Shown here in pieces: positions 48,458 through 60,702 of a stretch of 64,000 nt of DNA. Source of the DNA: Onchocerca lupi (taxonomy: Eukaryota; Nematoda; Chromadorea; Rhabditida; Onchocercidae); contig JAOVVO010000323.1 in the NCBI GenBank assembly GCA_028564675.1, forward strand, positions 22,307 through 86,306, given 5' to 3'. Each line of letters starts with the position of its first letter. Positions within the stretch are counted from its first letter, which is position 1. The translations under genes and the position numbers were made by a program. The notes below the pieces were generated by a model. It saw nothing but the letters and a program-made list of their open reading frames with translations. It ran no database searches and was not told the origin of the DNA.

Positions 48458-51400
48458 TTTATTGATAATTGTAGAAGTTTTGTATATACCTGCCAGATGT
48501 ATTCACTAAATTCCTGTCGCATGAGGTGAAACTTTTTGAAAATCATTTTGCCATATTTTCTTAGCTTAAAATTATTCTGTGTTTAGTGAAATCACTTAAT
48601 GACATGATGTACAGAAGTTAGATATATTAAAATATCAGAATTACCTGTAAATTTGAGGATATTTATCATCTGTTAGACTGTAACAGCATTATTCTTTTAT
48701 AGAGACATATTGTTAGTAATTTTAACGATTTATTTCAATGAATTTATTGGCTAGACTGTTAATTGGATCTAAAGTGTAATAATTACAAAAAATTGTTAAT
48801 AAATCATGAAAATCAAGGAAAAAGTAAATGTCATCATGGAAGACTGCAATTTTACATTCGTTCCACATAGTGCTATTATTAGCTCCACCTTTTTGTGTAA
48901 TGATTCCAAGGCATTGAGGACTAGACTGTTTTAATAGTTGTTGAGTACTGCTCCGAATCAAAAGAAATTTTTTCGCTGTTCATAAGTGGAAGCTTGGAAA
49001 ATTCAGAGGAGTTCCAATTTCAAAGATTAGATTTGAAAAATAGAAATGGTAACAAAACTTATTCCTTTTTTTTTTAATCTGTGACTAGGCTTATTACCAT
49101 TTCATAACTAGCTAGCATTGTGAAATTGGTGCATAATATGTCTGGCATTCATTAAGGATTTGAAATTAAATTATTAGACAATTCGAGGAGATATGATTTG
49201 AAGGTATAGATTTTTTGAGATTTATTTAGTTCGAGTATTCATTTAATGTTTTGCATAAACTGTAAAGCTGCACAATCATTTTTGGTATTCATCAGCAAGT
49301 ATTTCTACTAGTAAAAAAAAAACTTGAAAACAGAAAATGTTACATCCGTCTTGTTCTAAGTTATGTTCTTTATTTAAGTATTCACTTTATCAAAGACTTA
49401 ATTGTTGAGTATTTCCATCTTCCAAATCACCAAAAAATGAAAAGTTGGAAAAATGTTTAAACTTTCATGATGTCGCATTGGAAGGTCGGTAATAGGAATC
49501 AGTGATAATGCTGAGCAATATTATTGCAGTCGCAATGTGATTGACAGAATAATGTTTTCCAGATTTTCTATTATTTGAAACTTTTGTTAAATATCACTAA
49601 ATTAGTCTTAACTAAGTGTTTAAAAAATTCATTGGGAAATCGATGAATTAAACTTATCTGATAAGCGTTGATTGATGTAGAAATTAGCTCTTCGAAAGAT
49701 TATTCTTAATCGTTCAAGTGGTCTTGTGGGAGCAAAATAATCTTGAAGACGTGATCCTTCTAAATGCTTTTTGACGGTGATGTAAAAACTCGGTTTGATT
49801 CGTATGTAAATTTCTTCATTAGATGAACAAACAACATATAAGAAATTGAAAGTCCTTATCCCATAATTAAGATTTTTGTTCTAATTGTAATTAGTGAAGT
49901 CTTTTGTTTGGAATTTCTAATTCTCGTGTCGATATAATTCAGGCAGACAGTAGGCATAAAGATAATGAAACGTTTTAATAACAGATTTCAAGCAACCGAA
50001 AAAATGGGCAATCAACTATAGCCAGGAATGAGACAAATACTGGCTCGAACGGAGTCACGAACTTTGGTGCTGAAGATGAATAGGAAAAATTAGAAAATGA
50101 ATAATTTGAACCCTAAGTTATTTCCAATCGCCGATACGTTTTCTGATTTTTTTACTTCTCTTTAGTTTTGTCGAAGAAGTAGAAGTGGTGGGATGTATTC
50201 CCCTTGTTAAAGATGAAATACAAGTAGCATACTACTTGTGATCATTCCTTTGAATGTAGTAGTGATTAGTATGGAATGATAAGCTATGAGAACAGTATCA
50301 AGCAACAGGTAGAATGAATGATAAAGAGCAGAGTACTGTCATATAACTTGTATATGGGTCATTATTTCGTCACATGATCCATTGTTCCTTCCTGTAACCC
50401 TTCTGTCGATCTATGTTCTTCTTCATCATTCATTTACCTGTTGTTTGATGCTAATTCTCATGGCTATTCAGGAGCAAGCCTTTCAAAACCATAGCACACT
50501 CATCTTTCTCATCTCCTAAAGTTGTCACTACGCAGTTTTGGGAATTCTTTTCTGTTGCAAAGCGAAAGTGCCGAAATGGGCATCTCTAATGAATTGCTTT
50601 TTTTGTTTCAAAATTTTCTCCCCGGACATATCTCATTATCTTTATTAATCCGCTCAATTTTAAAAATGTCAATCAATTCAAGCGATCAACAATCAACTAG
50701 CGATTTTCAAACTGTATCAATGTTTTTTCATGGTCAGTTACTGGAACAGAACTTAAGGTTGATCTTTAAACTGAAATCGATCTTTCATCTTTTTTTATAT
50801 CAGTAACACTTATTAAGAAGACGTTGCCTGTATTTATGAGAGGTATCTCTTAGAATATGGAGATAAATATTTTATAGATTAGTCCATATCCGTTCATTCT
50901 ACTATACTGCTTTTTGCCATTTCGATCTCAGTTCTGGCTAATACATAAGAATGAAATATAATATAAATGGAAATATAATTCTTTATTTCCGGACTTATGT
51001 ACTAGAAGTTCGTTCTCCTTTGGCTTAATTTTCTTCTGGCCGTCTTCCTTTGCTCGATTTTCTCTTAGTATAACTGCTCATATTTAACTATAATTTGCCT
51101 AATAAAATTTCTGCTGAGGTACGGTATGATTTGTAATTATTAATCGATATCTCTAAGGGCTATATTGAAATTTTGATTTTCGAATGCTCTATTTATATCT
51201 CCCTGAATTAGAGCACATTATCATTACATTTCCTTTCTGAAAGAGAAATTAAAATTATGCACTTTTATCCCCATATTTCCATTTTTTATGAGTCTGATTT
51301 TGTTTCGGCGAGAATTTGACTTTCGTCAAATGAAAAGCAATTTAATACCACAGTAACTAACAAAAATCTAAATAGATGATAGTTGACTGATTGATCAAGT

Positions 51401-52723
51401 CCCTTCAATCGATCTGTGCATAGCACTTGTTCAGTAAATAATCTTCGATATGGATGAAGACTTATTGACAAGAGAGAATAACCTTTTAATCGAGCTGTCA
51501 AAATATGGAATAGCTAGTGTCTATGTCTCTTCTATTCTTACATTAAATTTAAACCTGCTATATATTTCCAATTTAAATGTTGTTAAAGACAAAATTATCC
51601 TGAAAATCTTGTCCGAAAGACGTCAATTTTTTGCTCTTGGCACTCTTAAAGAGAAGTGAGATGAAAATATTTAAGGGTAGAGTGAACGGTTATTGCTCTG
51701 AAGGCTTTCAGCCAACACAATGGAATCATAAGTGCTTTTGAGTCAAAGTTTGTCCAAGTGGCTCGAGACTTTTTATTTTTGCATCGATCGTGCTCCTTTC
51801 TTCCGTTTCACCCTGAGTAGTGCAGCCATACTTTGAGATGAATTTCTTCGTTATCCACAGCATTTATGCATGTTTTTATCTTTCATATACAAATTCAAAC
51901 TATTTAAGAAAAAGAAAGGAACTAATCGATGCCTTAACGCATCTTAAATGCATCGATGATCGCAGCGGCCGTTGGTTAAAGAGTACTGCTAACCATAAGC
52001 GACTGTCCCAAGGATCAGTTGTCGTCGGAACTTTTTTTGGCCTGGAAAATCAGTTCATTTTTTCGCTAACATATCGCAAAGTTTTTTGATTCATTTGAGT
52101 GAGACTGCATTTTCGAAATCATGTCTCGATTTTCAAGCCTGTATGAACAATATCAACAAAGTTAACTCTTCCCCTTATTTAGTTAGAAATTACTATTCGC
52201 CATTATGGTTTTAGTGTCATCAAATGGCTAATAAAATATTTTCGTCGATGACATGCCGCTATGTTTTTATATCAATAATTTGATTCCCCTACATATCAGC
52301 TGCTAGAATGTCTGTTAAAGGTACCGATCAGTAGGACATCTGCAAAAAAGACTATGTAATTTTTTCACAGCATGTAAGGTGTATCACTGAATATTGTTAT
52401 CACAACTTACCGATATCGTAAAAGGTCATATTTAACGATTTTATGATTTCTTAACAAAAATTTTGATATTTTAAAATGTGCAGTAAAATTGTCTATTTCT
52501 ATTTAAATTTTGCACTTGACATTTGATCATTTTACTGGAATGATTAGAGACCAATTTTGCATGAAAATTTGTGAAAAATGCAAATCTATTACCAGGAATA
52601 TATCCCATCTGTCGAAAGCACTTCTTCCTTGCTTTTGACATTACTATTCCGGAGAGCTGGATGATTTCAATCAAGCTGATGCATTCACAATTTCATTCCC
52701 TTCTTTTTTACTTAGATGCATAA
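48458..52723. other. Gene-free stretch between PI4KA and the BEL/Pao element
   Basis: About 4.3 kb with only short open frames (for example 50,522-50,806 and 51,450-51,659, +) that carry no recognisable domain and no matching splice partners. Confidence 0.45.
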
Positions 52724-53351
52724 TGTCCTGAAAAATAATTTGCGAAAGGTTGTTGGATATTGGAAAATGGTACAGATGATATTGTTGTGTAATGAAGTCC
52801 TTAATATGACGAATTTTATTTGCCCCAACTATGGTACTCAATGAGTCAATGAATATCGATAGTAAATCGATAATTTGGACTACCTTTGATCGGAGGGAAG
52901 TTATCCGCGGTTTATGGCAATTGATAGAATTTGATAGGGCTTGGAAAGCGCCGTCTATCGAATAAAGATCAAAGCAAAGGATTGAATGCGCCGACTGATC
53001 ATAGCAAAGGACTGAATGCCCTGATACACAGAGCAAAGGATTGAATAAATGAATAAAAAGTTCCTCCAGAAAGAACAGTTTTATGGGTGAAGTTGTTTAC
53101 TGCGTAAACCTTATACCTTAATATAATTGACAACATATTAACTTGGAGCGCAAAGAAAAATAGTTTACAGCATGTTAGCGCAAACAGAGTTGTTTACTCC
53201 ATGTCATCGTAGCACAACAAAATTTACAATTAATTTTAGCATAAAGATCAAAAATTTGCTTTTACAAAAATATTCCTATAATAGAATATTCAAAGATTTT
53301 TGATTAATTCGTCATATTTCTATTGCAAAAAATACTTCGGTTTTTCTGGCA
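52724..53351 (-). repeat. Left LTR (3' LTR in element orientation)
   Basis: Starts TGTCCTGAAAAATAATTT and ends TCGGTTTTTCTGGCA. It contains three or four degenerate 26-28 bp GATCA(A/G)AGCAAAGGA units at about 52,968-53,045. Minus-strand frames within it (for example 52,671-53,036) are LTR read-through, not genes. Confidence 0.85.
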
Positions 53352-53559
53352 TTCCTGACTGAAGAAGATGAATTCTTTCAGAGGGTAATAATTTAGGTTT
53401 TGTTGCAAAATTAATTTGCATGAATTCGTCGTTTGATAGCCCTTCTGATTCTTAAAGCGATAGGTTCTTTTTGTTCGAATTTTCGCATTGATTTCCTGAA
53501 CATTGGTGACTGGATTCTTGAGCTCTCATCATCGTTGATTTCTAGAGGATACAGTATAT

Positions 53560-55709
53560 TCATGGGTCTGTTGAAGAATCTTCCGTTTTACACTGATTAT
53601 TAATTCTGATCGGATGTTGAATGTTCTTTGAGGAATTCTTGAAAGTACTGTTCGATTCGATCGTTCGTTTTACATTAAACGTTGATTCTAATCGAAGGAA
53701 TGCTCCTCGAATCTTCCTTTTCGACTTCTCTGCATTGATTATTGAATTCGGCCTGAGGACTTTGCTGATGTATCCACTTTCTGCTATCATAGGTTCAAGT
53801 TTTATATGAATCAAAGAAAATCCCAACTTCAGATTTTGAACTTTTCCCAACTGGATAAATTTGTAATCAGCTCCGATAAGTATATCAGGCTGCTTCCAAT
53901 TATTCTTTAGACTATTCAATTGGTCTTGGTTCATCTTTGAGGATAGATCATAGTTAAGTTAACTGCTTGTAATTTGTTTGTCAAGTAATCTATCATATTA
54001 ATCTCAAATCTTATAACTTTCTTCATTTCTTGCTTCAATTTCTGCTTTGCTTGTAAGACATGGTTTTGGTAATTTGTTACCAAATGAGGCAATATGCAGT
54101 TCTTTATCGGTGCCTTGTAGGTTAAATCGATAGCTAGATCCTTGAAAATAAAAGATAACTGCGAACTGACATCGAATAATGCTAGGTATTCTTGGATTTC
54201 TGGTATTTTTGGATTAACCATTTTGATTTCTTTGTGTAGAAGAAAGACTTTCTTACCTCTTAGATCCTTTCTTTTGGTATAGTTGTTACATCCAACTTTT
54301 CTTCAATTTGTTCAGCATTTTGTACGCCATTCTTGTATTTGATGTAACATAGTGCACTATTATGAGGACCTTTGCAATGGTAACACGAATGCTTCCATCT
54401 GTTGATTTCTGTTACCTTATGTTTTGGTTGAAGACAGTCAGGGCAGGCATTATTTTCTTTCAGACGTTCCATTCATTGTCTGAGAATGGGATAAACTTGA
54501 CATTCTTCATCCCAGTGTTGCTTGCTACAGAAGGCACAAGCTCTTTTTGGTTTGTGTTTCCAGCTATGATTTTCTTTGGAGTTATAGTCGATTTTGGACC
54601 ATTTGAGTTGGGCTGCTTCATTGCAGTTAAGGGAATGTTTCTCATCTAGTATTATGAGTTGTCCTTGACTGGGTAAGCTCCTTTCCTTCTCATTACTAGT
54701 GATTTGGCTTCTAGCCACCTCTCATTTCCCTCGACTAGTTTTGTCAAGAATTGTCGGAGCTTAGTGACTGACCATGATTATTGTTCTTTTTTTGGTAAAC
54801 TATGTCCAATATCCAACTCAGTAAAGGCAGTCTATTTTCTATGGTATTTCGTTGCTAGGATGTTCTAAGTTATCACCTATAACTTCTAACTGTCGAAACA
54901 CTCTTTCGATTGCTTCGGCTGTTATTTTCCATTCTCTATCATTTCTCTTGATGGAATGTAATTCTTTAAATGGCTTCCCATATGCTGATTATGATCAATC
55001 TTACAATGTCGTAGTTCCTGGGAGCCATATCGTAGCTTCTGACGGCTTGTAATGCATTCCCTTTGAGACAGAAGATCAGATAATTCAGTTTCTGAATATC
55101 TGTATGAATATCTGTATTTGTTGGAAATGCACTGCAGCATCAACGCTGCTCCAGAATTTTTTCCATAGTTTGAGATCACACTAAATGTTAACGGTGATAG
55201 TTGCGGCAAACTTACTATTGCCTGATCGCTACTTGGAATGGTTCTTTTTGTCGTGTTACTTCTTCAGTTATATTGCTTTGACTTAGCCGTTGAAGTGATA
55301 CTTTGAAGTCTTCCTTATACATATTGAGAGTTACAGTAGATATTAACGTATTGAGAGTCCTTGTATATATTGAAAGTTTTGTTTACCATTTATTAATTTT
55401 AGAATACCTATCTCGTTGACGATGGATGCACATTGTTTCTCTCTTCATTTGTGGGGTTGCAATTCTCTGTATGGAATCCAACCAAATTTTTATTAACTGA
55501 TTCGAGATGTATAGTTTAAGTAGATTGATTTTGTTTGACGACCCTTCTCTTGGCCTCATATTGTTGACACAGTTCTTCTTCTGGTAATTACTGATCTAGA
55601 GGCTTTGATCCAAACCTTTGACTTTCTCGATGAGTTGTTTCAACTCCTCCCTTGTCGGTTTAACATTTATTATTAAGTTAGCAGACATTGTTCCGGTTGG
55701 TGACACCAT
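53560..55709 (-). pseudogene. Decayed gag-protease of the BEL/Pao element
   Basis: Reading on the minus strand from 55,709: a gag N-terminus beginning MVSPTGTMSANL (55,709 to about 55,596), further gag-like frames (55,209-54,922), then zinc knuckles at 54,718-54,473 (CAFCSKQHWDEEC) and 54,472-54,260 (CPDC...CYHCKGPHNSALC). These are separated by an in-frame TGA at the 54,473 junction. A protease-like stretch (54,221-53,560) shows PDILIGADY and the GxxLIHIKLxPMI pattern typical of Pao-family retropepsins. The frames change several times and stops interrupt the coding region, so no functional polyprotein is encoded. Nothing resembling reverse transcriptase follows. Confidence 0.8.
55694..55709 (-). 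other. Candidate tRNA primer-binding site overlapping the gag start
   Basis: In element orientation, two or three bases after the LTR, the sequence reads TGGTGTCACCAACCGG. It begins TGG, as expected for pairing with a tRNA 3' CCA. The preceding A makes it also the ATG of the gag frame. The cognate tRNA is not identified. Confidence 0.45.
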
Positions 55710-55711
55710 TT

Positions 55712-56353
55712 TGTCGTAATAATAATTTATGAAAGGTTGTTTGTTGAGGATTGGAAAATGGTACAGATGATTTTGTCGTATAATGAGGTCCTTGATATGA
55801 TGAATCTTATTTGCTTCAGCTATGATACACAATGAGTTGATGAATAGCATAATCAGTAATTTGAACTTTTTTGATAAAAGGGAAGTTATCTACGGTTTAT
55901 GGGATCGATAGAATTTCGTATGATCTGGAAAGCGCGCTTTTTGAATTCCGATCAAAGCAAAGAATTGAATTCTTCGATCAGAGCAAAGGATTGGATGCCC
56001 GGATCGATCAGAACAAAAGACTGAATGCCCTGATCGATGAGAGCGAAGGTTGAAATGAATAAATGAAAAGTCCCTTCAGATAGAAACCCTTTTTATGGTG
56101 AAGTTGTTACTACATGTGAACCCTAATACAATTTACAACATATTAACTTATAGCGCAAAGAGAAATAATTTATAACATGTTAGCGTAGCGCAAGAGAGTT
56201 GTTTACTCCATATCATCATGCACAACATGATTTACAATACGTTAATTATAATGAAAATGTCAAAAATTTGCTTATAAGAAGATATTTCTATAACACAAAA
56301 ATTTTAATTAATTTGTCATACCTATATTTCGTAAATATTTCAATTTTCAGATA
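55712..56353 (-). repeat. Right LTR (5' LTR in element orientation)
   Basis: Starts TGTCGTAATAATAATTT; the far end reads TTTCAATTTTCAGATA. Four degenerate GATCA(G/A)AGCAAAGGA-type units lie at about 55,950-56,050. It is immediately followed, in element orientation, by the primer-binding-like site and the gag start. Confidence 0.85.
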
Positions 56354-58089
56354 CATAGTTTTGGTGCATAATTTAATTCATGTAGTCTCCTTGCAAGGTA
56401 GTTTTCTTTTTCCTGCACTCTTGTGAATCATCCTTAATTCATTTGAAACATTTAGATAGTAGGTCGAATTTCGATTGGTGCGTACTACAAAATACAAAAA
56501 GTGGAAGTACTATTTGAACGTGGGAAAAAAGATTCATAACCGGTCCTTCTACTAGTGATACTCAGCTATTTATCAGGTTGTCTTCAAAATCATTATTATC
56601 TTGTCAATTACATTGTTTTTCATGACTCGTTTACATTAATATACTTACTGAATTTATCATAAATTTCCGGAACAAAGAAATTAAAGTTTCTTCTACATTT
56701 TTATTATTTCACAGATGCTTTCTGTTTATTTAGCAGAGAAACTATACATTATAGAATATTTGCCAATTCACAGTCTTGCACATTTTCCCAATTTTGAATA
56801 AAAAGTAGCAATTTAGATGAATCTGGTTGTTATTTTTTTCCTGGATTGCTTGATACGTGCAGCATGCAGCTAGCAATATAAAAGCTATCGGTGGCAAATG
56901 GTGGGAAAAATTTATCCCAGCTATTAGTGTTTTCGTGTATTTTCTCAGTTTTTCATCCTTTTTTCTGCTATTTTTTCAATCATTCAACCAACTTACCATT
57001 GAAACTTTGTTATAAAGATGATATGCGATGCGATGAACTCAAAAGTGAGCAGTGCAAGTACATTACTTTTGGTATCAATTCTTTGAAAACATTTTGATTT
57101 CTTTGCTCAAAATAAATTTAAGTATTGTGACGAATCTTCTAGCAACTGTCCATTGTTAGAGGAAATATTCCGATTGAATTCAGAAGAAATATAAATTGCC
57201 AAGTTATATTTAGTTTTTACCTACCGTTTGAGTACCTGCTTTAATGAAGATGTGAAATGGGTAAAGGGTGACAATGACATCCATCAGTTCTTTTCTTCTT
57301 TTCATTTCTTTGAGTGATTTCACTTATATCCATTAATTTCCTTCTTTTCTCTCCCAATGCTCATCATGGTAACATCGCGATGTCTTTTTTCTGTTCGATC
57401 ATACTCCTTTCACATTGTATCCTTTGACCTTGGACTTTTCAAATTTTTGATTAATTACTTTCCCTACCTTCCATATTCAGTCATACATACTTCCCATCAT
57501 AGATGCACAAACACAAACATATGTATACACACACACACATATGCATGCGTCTGCATAGAAATTCGAATCATTTTCATTTCCCATTTTTGCATTGTTAGAA
57601 AGATTTCTCAAGAATTCAGGATCCAATAATGAAAAGTTTCTGTCATCTAGTAATCCGGATTTTAGAACTTTATGCTGGGCTTTTTTTTTTTTTTCGTAAA
57701 AAATCATTAATTAAGTAGCTAGAAAATAAATCTCATCATAAATTCACCTATTTGAAAAATCCCTCTACAACAGCACATTTCATTTCTTTTACAAGAAATC
57801 TGTCATATTCCTTATCTCCGATTACGAACAATGACAATTGGAAGTTACAGGAGGGGGCAGGCTGCTACATATTACGGAATGTCATCATATATCCATACAT
57901 AGTCCTTTCATTCAATGTCTGGAGGATGTATTATGAAGAGTCCGAGTGAAGTTTCTCCTTCATTTCAGCTCTGCTCTCAGACTTCTTTCTCCGCAACAGA
58001 GCTAGGTATATTATCAAATTTCAATACACATAATTTGTGGAAAGAACAGCGTGCAACCGAGGTCACAACCCCGTGATGGGCAATGAACC

Positions 58090-58140
58090 ATTATCATTAT
58101 CATTATCATCATCAGCATCATCATCCATCATCATCATCCA
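58090..58140 (+). repeat. Degenerate CAT/ATT trinucleotide repeat
   Basis: Runs of ATCATT and ATC units over about 50 bases, imperfect. Confidence 0.8.
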
Positions 58141-60672
58141 CTGTCATCATCACGCACCCTCAATGCTATTTACTTATTCATTGAGTCCCATCAACGATGA
58201 AAGGATTTACTCCGTCGATTGTTTTCTTCTTTCACACAACTCACCATATCCATCCACATAAGAGCATGTTTATATTCTACTGTATTCCTTTCAGGTTTTC
58301 ACCAGGTTACAGAATCTCATCCATTTCAATGATATTTTTCAACTCTCTGTTGCTATTACATCTCTTTACCAGTGGTAACCATAAGATTTTTGAGTCGTTT
58401 ATTTGAAAGAGTTTGAGTACGACATATGATGTGTAGTATTTCGAAATTTATTTATTCAGGTAGGGGAAGTTAGTTTTCTAACAAAGCAATCTTCATTTGG
58501 AGTTGATTATTGGGAATTTTCATTTAGAGCTGTTTATTGATCTTATGCTAGTGCTTCTCTGGCTTTCAATTTCGAGATCGAAGACTTGTTGTTACTTCAA
58601 AGAGAAAGGAGCAGAGCGATGTGTGAAAAAGGTATTGATCTAATGTAGCAAGAATGTTGTTTATTTCAAAGAATTTTCATAAACAAACGTAATGTTTTTG
58701 ATACATCTTCCGTTTAATATACGGTATATCCTTGAAATTCATTCGTTTTAATGTTTTTGAACTTGGTTATCGTACTTTGGACTAGTTATTTGTGGAGTTG
58801 AGATAGAAGATATTTTCTAATATTCATCAATTTGATATTAATCCAAAATTTGTAGCGATTTTTTTATTACCCATGTTAATGGATATCTCATCCACTGACG
58901 ACACGGAGAGAAGTTCAATGACTTTTGAAGAGCGGACGAAGATCTGAAATATTATGCTCGATGTTTCGCATACCGAGTGGTCGCGGTAACACGTTTGGTG
59001 CATAAATTAGTATATTTGAAATCACATTTTTGAATTTACCGGCATGATTTTTAGTCTTAAGTTTGCAAGCTTATTATTGATGCAATGAGCAAACTTTCCC
59101 TTCTTCTTCCTGCCATCATCTCATCCTATCGGTCTGTGTAAATAATATGAATAATGAATAAAGTTAAGTATTTGCAACTCATTTTGAGTACTCTAATGAC
59201 ATCTGGGAAGATTCAAAGAAGTGTCAACATTAAGGATCACTAATGAATGGGAGAGAGGAAGGGCGTCTCCTCTCGAGTGAATGGGTACTTCTCATTCGTC
59301 AGCTTTCAGGTAAGAAATAATATCTTCTCACTTTTAATACAACTTATCGCTTTTGCTAGGAATATATTTTAGATACTGGAAAGAATCATCCATTCATGAA
59401 TACGAAGTTGACTTCCTTTTTTCCACCGATCAGTTCTTCTATTCTTGTCTCTTGACGACACTTTTACTGCCATTTAATGAGGTTTTCTGTCGATCTCATC
59501 TGTTGTGTTTTCTTTATTCTGAATTTCCATCGTCAGGAGGCAGAAAATGTCGTTCGACAATTGTCATTTGAGATTCTTGTCAACATCATCAAGATGTTAA
59601 ATTGATAGGGTGATGTTAATTATACATTATTGATTAGTTTGATATTTTCATCTATTAGTATTCGGATTATATTGGACAAATGACCAAATTGGAAAACACA
59701 GGCAGGAAGCTTATCAGAAGCATCCAAAATTCTGATCTTTAACTGTGGAACGGTTAAAGATTTAAAAAGAAAAAAGTTAGGGACTGATTATGTTTCCTGC
59801 TGAGACTTGTGGAAATTTGAGTGACGCTACCAATCAAATTTCTTTATCTAAGAGGGAGGTAAAACAAGTTCTTTGGATATGTTCGATTTTTTTTTGTGTA
59901 AATATAAAGGCTATTTTTTTTTTAAAAAAAATGAATGACATGATTGACATAGGTGAAATGATCTATATTATTTGCTCTTTCTTGAAAAGTAGTAGATAAG
60001 ACATAGATGTTATGAAGCATTCATACTCGCACGACTAATTCCAATAATACTTATTTCATGGTAAGCTGGATGGTCAGTAGAAGCCAGTTTTTTATGGTTA
60101 TTTAAAAACGCGATTGCCGAATGAAATGTTTCAATTTGTTGAATTAGATGATTAGCAAGTAATAGGATCAGCGAGACAGCAATTCTGAGAAAGCATCTCA
60201 ATTAAATCTTAATGACGTGATAAACGAGAAAATGATAATAGCTTATGAATTTTGTTTAGATTATGAATGCTGTTATCAATTTCTTGGATCATAGATAAAA
60301 TTTCTCTATTCATATTACTATTTTCTTCTCGAAGTTTGACTGAATAAATTACTGATTAGATCTAAAGTTGCTGAAGCTGCAGTGTCATTCCCCATCACAT
60401 CTTCCTGTAAACAGTGTAAACAAAATCGTTTTTTTATACAAAACTTGCTTCTCTCTCTGTTTGTCGTTTTCATTTTCCCATTTAATGTGGTTGGCTTTCA
60501 ACTTCTTGTCCGATGGACTCTCAGTTTATTCATTACAACGCCCACTAACACATTGTAATAATGTTTGAATGGAAGCAAAGGAATGGGAAAGAAAGACAAC
60601 AAAAAGCGCTTCATTTGCAAGTTTTAAGATGGGATGGATTGTCATCTTTGCTTTTAGCAATCAAATTCCAAA

Positions 60673-60702
60673 GTGCATGTGCATGTGCATGTGCATGTGC
60701 AT
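60673..60702 (+). repeat. (GTGCAT)5 hexanucleotide repeat
   Basis: Five perfect tandem GTGCAT units followed by GT. On the plus strand this presents repeated TGCATG hexamers. Confidence 0.95.

Larger units (their letters stand above)
52724..56353 (-). mobile_element. BEL/Pao-type LTR retrotransposon, internally deleted
   Basis: Left LTR 52,724-53,351, right LTR 55,712-56,353 and an internal region of about 2.36 kb coding on the minus strand. The internal region carries a gag with paired zinc knuckles and an aspartic-protease stretch, which together are typical of the BEL/Pao superfamily. Reverse transcriptase, RNase H and integrase are absent, so the copy is a deletion derivative. Flanks are CATAA on the left and CATAG on the right, a 4/5 match to the expected 5-bp target duplication (assuming a CA-to-TA change at the right end). 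The two LTRs differ at many sites, so the insertion is old. Confidence 0.88.

Noticed and set aside
50522..51659. Two plus-strand frames in the gap after PI4KA
   Set aside because: Composition is ordinary for non-coding AT-rich DNA and no exon neighbours match in phase.
52671..53036. 121-codon minus-strand frame, with similar frames at 25,766-25,966 and 55,596-55,850
   Set aside because: These lie within, or run out of, homologous LTRs, and their similarity to one another reflects the LTR itself. Only the part left of 55,712 is gag.
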